From assembly GCA_019351975.1 (NCBI GenBank), contig JABBOG010000002.1:5060-69059 (forward strand): a stretch of 64,000 bases of DNA, read 5' to 3'. Position numbers and translations under genes: made by a program. Numbering within the stretch: position 1 is the first letter of the stretch; each line of letters begins with the position of its first letter. This DNA comes from Acidobacteriota bacterium. Its GTDB lineage: Bacteria > Acidobacteriota > Terriglobia > Terriglobales > Acidobacteriaceae. Below the pieces are notes generated by a model. The model was not told where the DNA came from. It saw only the letters and a program-made list of their open reading frames with translations, and did no database searches. Of the stretch, positions 63,301-64,000 are shown piece after piece.

Positions 63301-63325
63301 GAGCCTCTACACCACGTAGAGGCTC
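63301..63325. terminator. Hairpin between convergent GH51 and PrpD-family genes
   Basis: GAGCCTCTAC and GTAGAGGCTC form a perfect 10-bp stem around ACCAC. It overlaps the last codons and stop (63307-63309) of the minus-strand gene and lies 26 bp after the GH51 stop. A weak T-containing tail (AGTTTAACCGTTTT) follows on the minus strand. Confidence 0.6.
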
Positions 63326-64000
63326 ACATACTCATCCACAGCCATGCGCTCCAGCTTCGTCCGGTCGAGCGACGCCTCCAGAATTCTCCGCTGTGCCTCT
63401 TCGCTGAAGCGCCGCGCCAGATTTGTGCGGAACTTCTCCAGCAGCAGCGGAATCCCCTCCGCCCGCCGCAACCGATGGCCGATCGGATACTCCACCACCA
63501 CCTCCGGCAGCACGCTTCCATCCTCCAGTTCCACCGTGATCACGTTCGCAATGGATCGCTTCGCAGGATCGTGGTAGTCCGCCGTAAATTGCTTGTCCTC
63601 AACGCATTGGATTCGCCCGCGCACCGCATCGATACGCTGCCCCAACGTTGGATCCAGCGCGATCGTATCGTCGTAATCCTCCGCCGTCAGCCGTCCTAAG
63701 ATCAGCGGCACAGCCACCATGTACTGAATACAGTGGTCGCGGTCCGCCGGATTGTTGAGCGGCCCCTGCTTGTCGATGATCCGCAGGCACGCCTCATGCG
63801 TCCGGATGGTAACGCCCTTGATCGCCGCCGCCGTCTTTCCCATCGCCGCCAGCTGCCGGTACAGCGCCACCGCCGCCTCTACCGCCGTCTGTGCGTGAAA
63901 CTCCGCCGGGAAGCTGATCTTAAACAGCACATTCTCCATCACATACGACCCATAGGGCCGCTGAAGCCTGAACGTCTGACCGCGGAAACTCACGTCATAG
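63307..64000 (-). CDS. prpD: MmgE/PrpD family protein (2-methylcitrate dehydratase-like), 5' end outside window
   Basis: The frame is open to the window edge ('YDVSFRGQTFRLQRPYGSYV'), so at least 231 C-terminal residues are seen. Matching segments are 'VLFKISFPAEFHAQTAVEAA', 'LNNPADRDHCIQYMVAVPLI' and 'YHDPAKRSIANVITVELEDG', typical of PrpD, which dehydrates 2-methylcitrate in propionate breakdown in the cytoplasm. The N-terminal helical domain is missing. Whether methylcitrate synthase or lyase genes lie next to it cannot be seen. Confidence 0.88.
   Translation of the reverse strand, partial: YDVSFRGQTFRLQRPYGSYVMENVLFKISFPAEFHAQTAVEAAVALYRQLAAMGKTAAAIKGVTIRTHEACLRIIDKQGPLNNPADRDHCIQYMVAVPLILGRLTAEDYDDTIALDPTLGQRIDAVRGRIQCVEDKQFTADYHDPAKRSIANVITVELEDGSVLPEVVVEYPIGHRLRRAEGIPLLLEKFRTNLARRFSEEAQRRILEASLDRTKLERMAVDEYVSLYVV

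Overview
The window reads as a stretch of an acidobacterial chromosome (Acidobacteriota, most likely the Terriglobus/Granulicella/Edaphobacter group). This is inferred from the high-GC coding style, the GH57/DUF3536, GH51 and beta-helix proteins, and the pairing of an Alternative Complex III with caa3-type oxidase. No rRNA gene or other direct taxonomic marker is present, so the assignment is inference. There is no CRISPR array, intact insertion sequence or prophage.

Layout. Positions 1-2.2 kb are an accessory patch: a BrnT/BrnA toxin-antitoxin module, with a palindromic operator, lies between two 97% identical copies of the 3' end of a polysaccharide deacetylase gene. It is followed by a 65-aa ORF and a DUF6338 membrane protein. 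hisS and a soluble PAS histidine kinase come next, then a decayed patch (5.35-6.76 kb) with an HPP-family gene and a truncated MscS C-terminus. From 6.9 to 16.4 kb runs a complete respiratory module: an actinobacterial-style cytochrome bc complex (qcrC-qcrA-qcrB), an aa3-family oxidase (subunits I, III, II-cyt c), a three-TM protein, two paralogous monohaem lipoproteins and a Tat-type transglutaminase. Convergent to it (16.4-26.2 kb, minus strand) are a selenocysteine-containing formate dehydrogenase (in-frame UGA with a textbook SECIS hairpin) and selB, selA and selD. The tRNA-Sec gene selC stands divergently at 26.28 kb.

From 26.7 to 40.8 kb are housekeeping and accessory genes: a GH15 glycosidase, aspS, an MFS transporter, a secreted beta-helix protein, a second molybdopterin oxidoreductase, a lone ABC ATPase, a DUF971 protein, SemiSWEET, TauE/SafE, a LOG-family protein and RNase T2. 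A strong terminator hairpin at 40.78 kb ends this block. From 40.8 to 54.8 kb (minus strand) is a full Alternative Complex III operon (actA-F), one unidentified membrane protein, a SCO protein and a second caa3 oxidase (II, I, III, IV). The right end carries a small secreted protein, an AlkA-like glycosylase, a GT39-like membrane protein, a GH57 enzyme with an in-frame palindromic repeat, a GH51 arabinofuranosidase and the 3' part of a PrpD-family gene.

How it fits together. The window encodes two independent quinol-to-oxygen chains of different ancestry plus a formate-oxidising quinone reductase, with all the machinery for its selenocysteine. The two oxidases differ in their proton-channel residues. 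The first lacks the canonical helix-VI glutamate (Trp instead) and the K-channel lysine (Thr instead). The second is an ordinary YS-type A2 enzyme. The least conventional parts are this first oxidase with its bc complex, and the deacetylase-bracketed BrnTA module.
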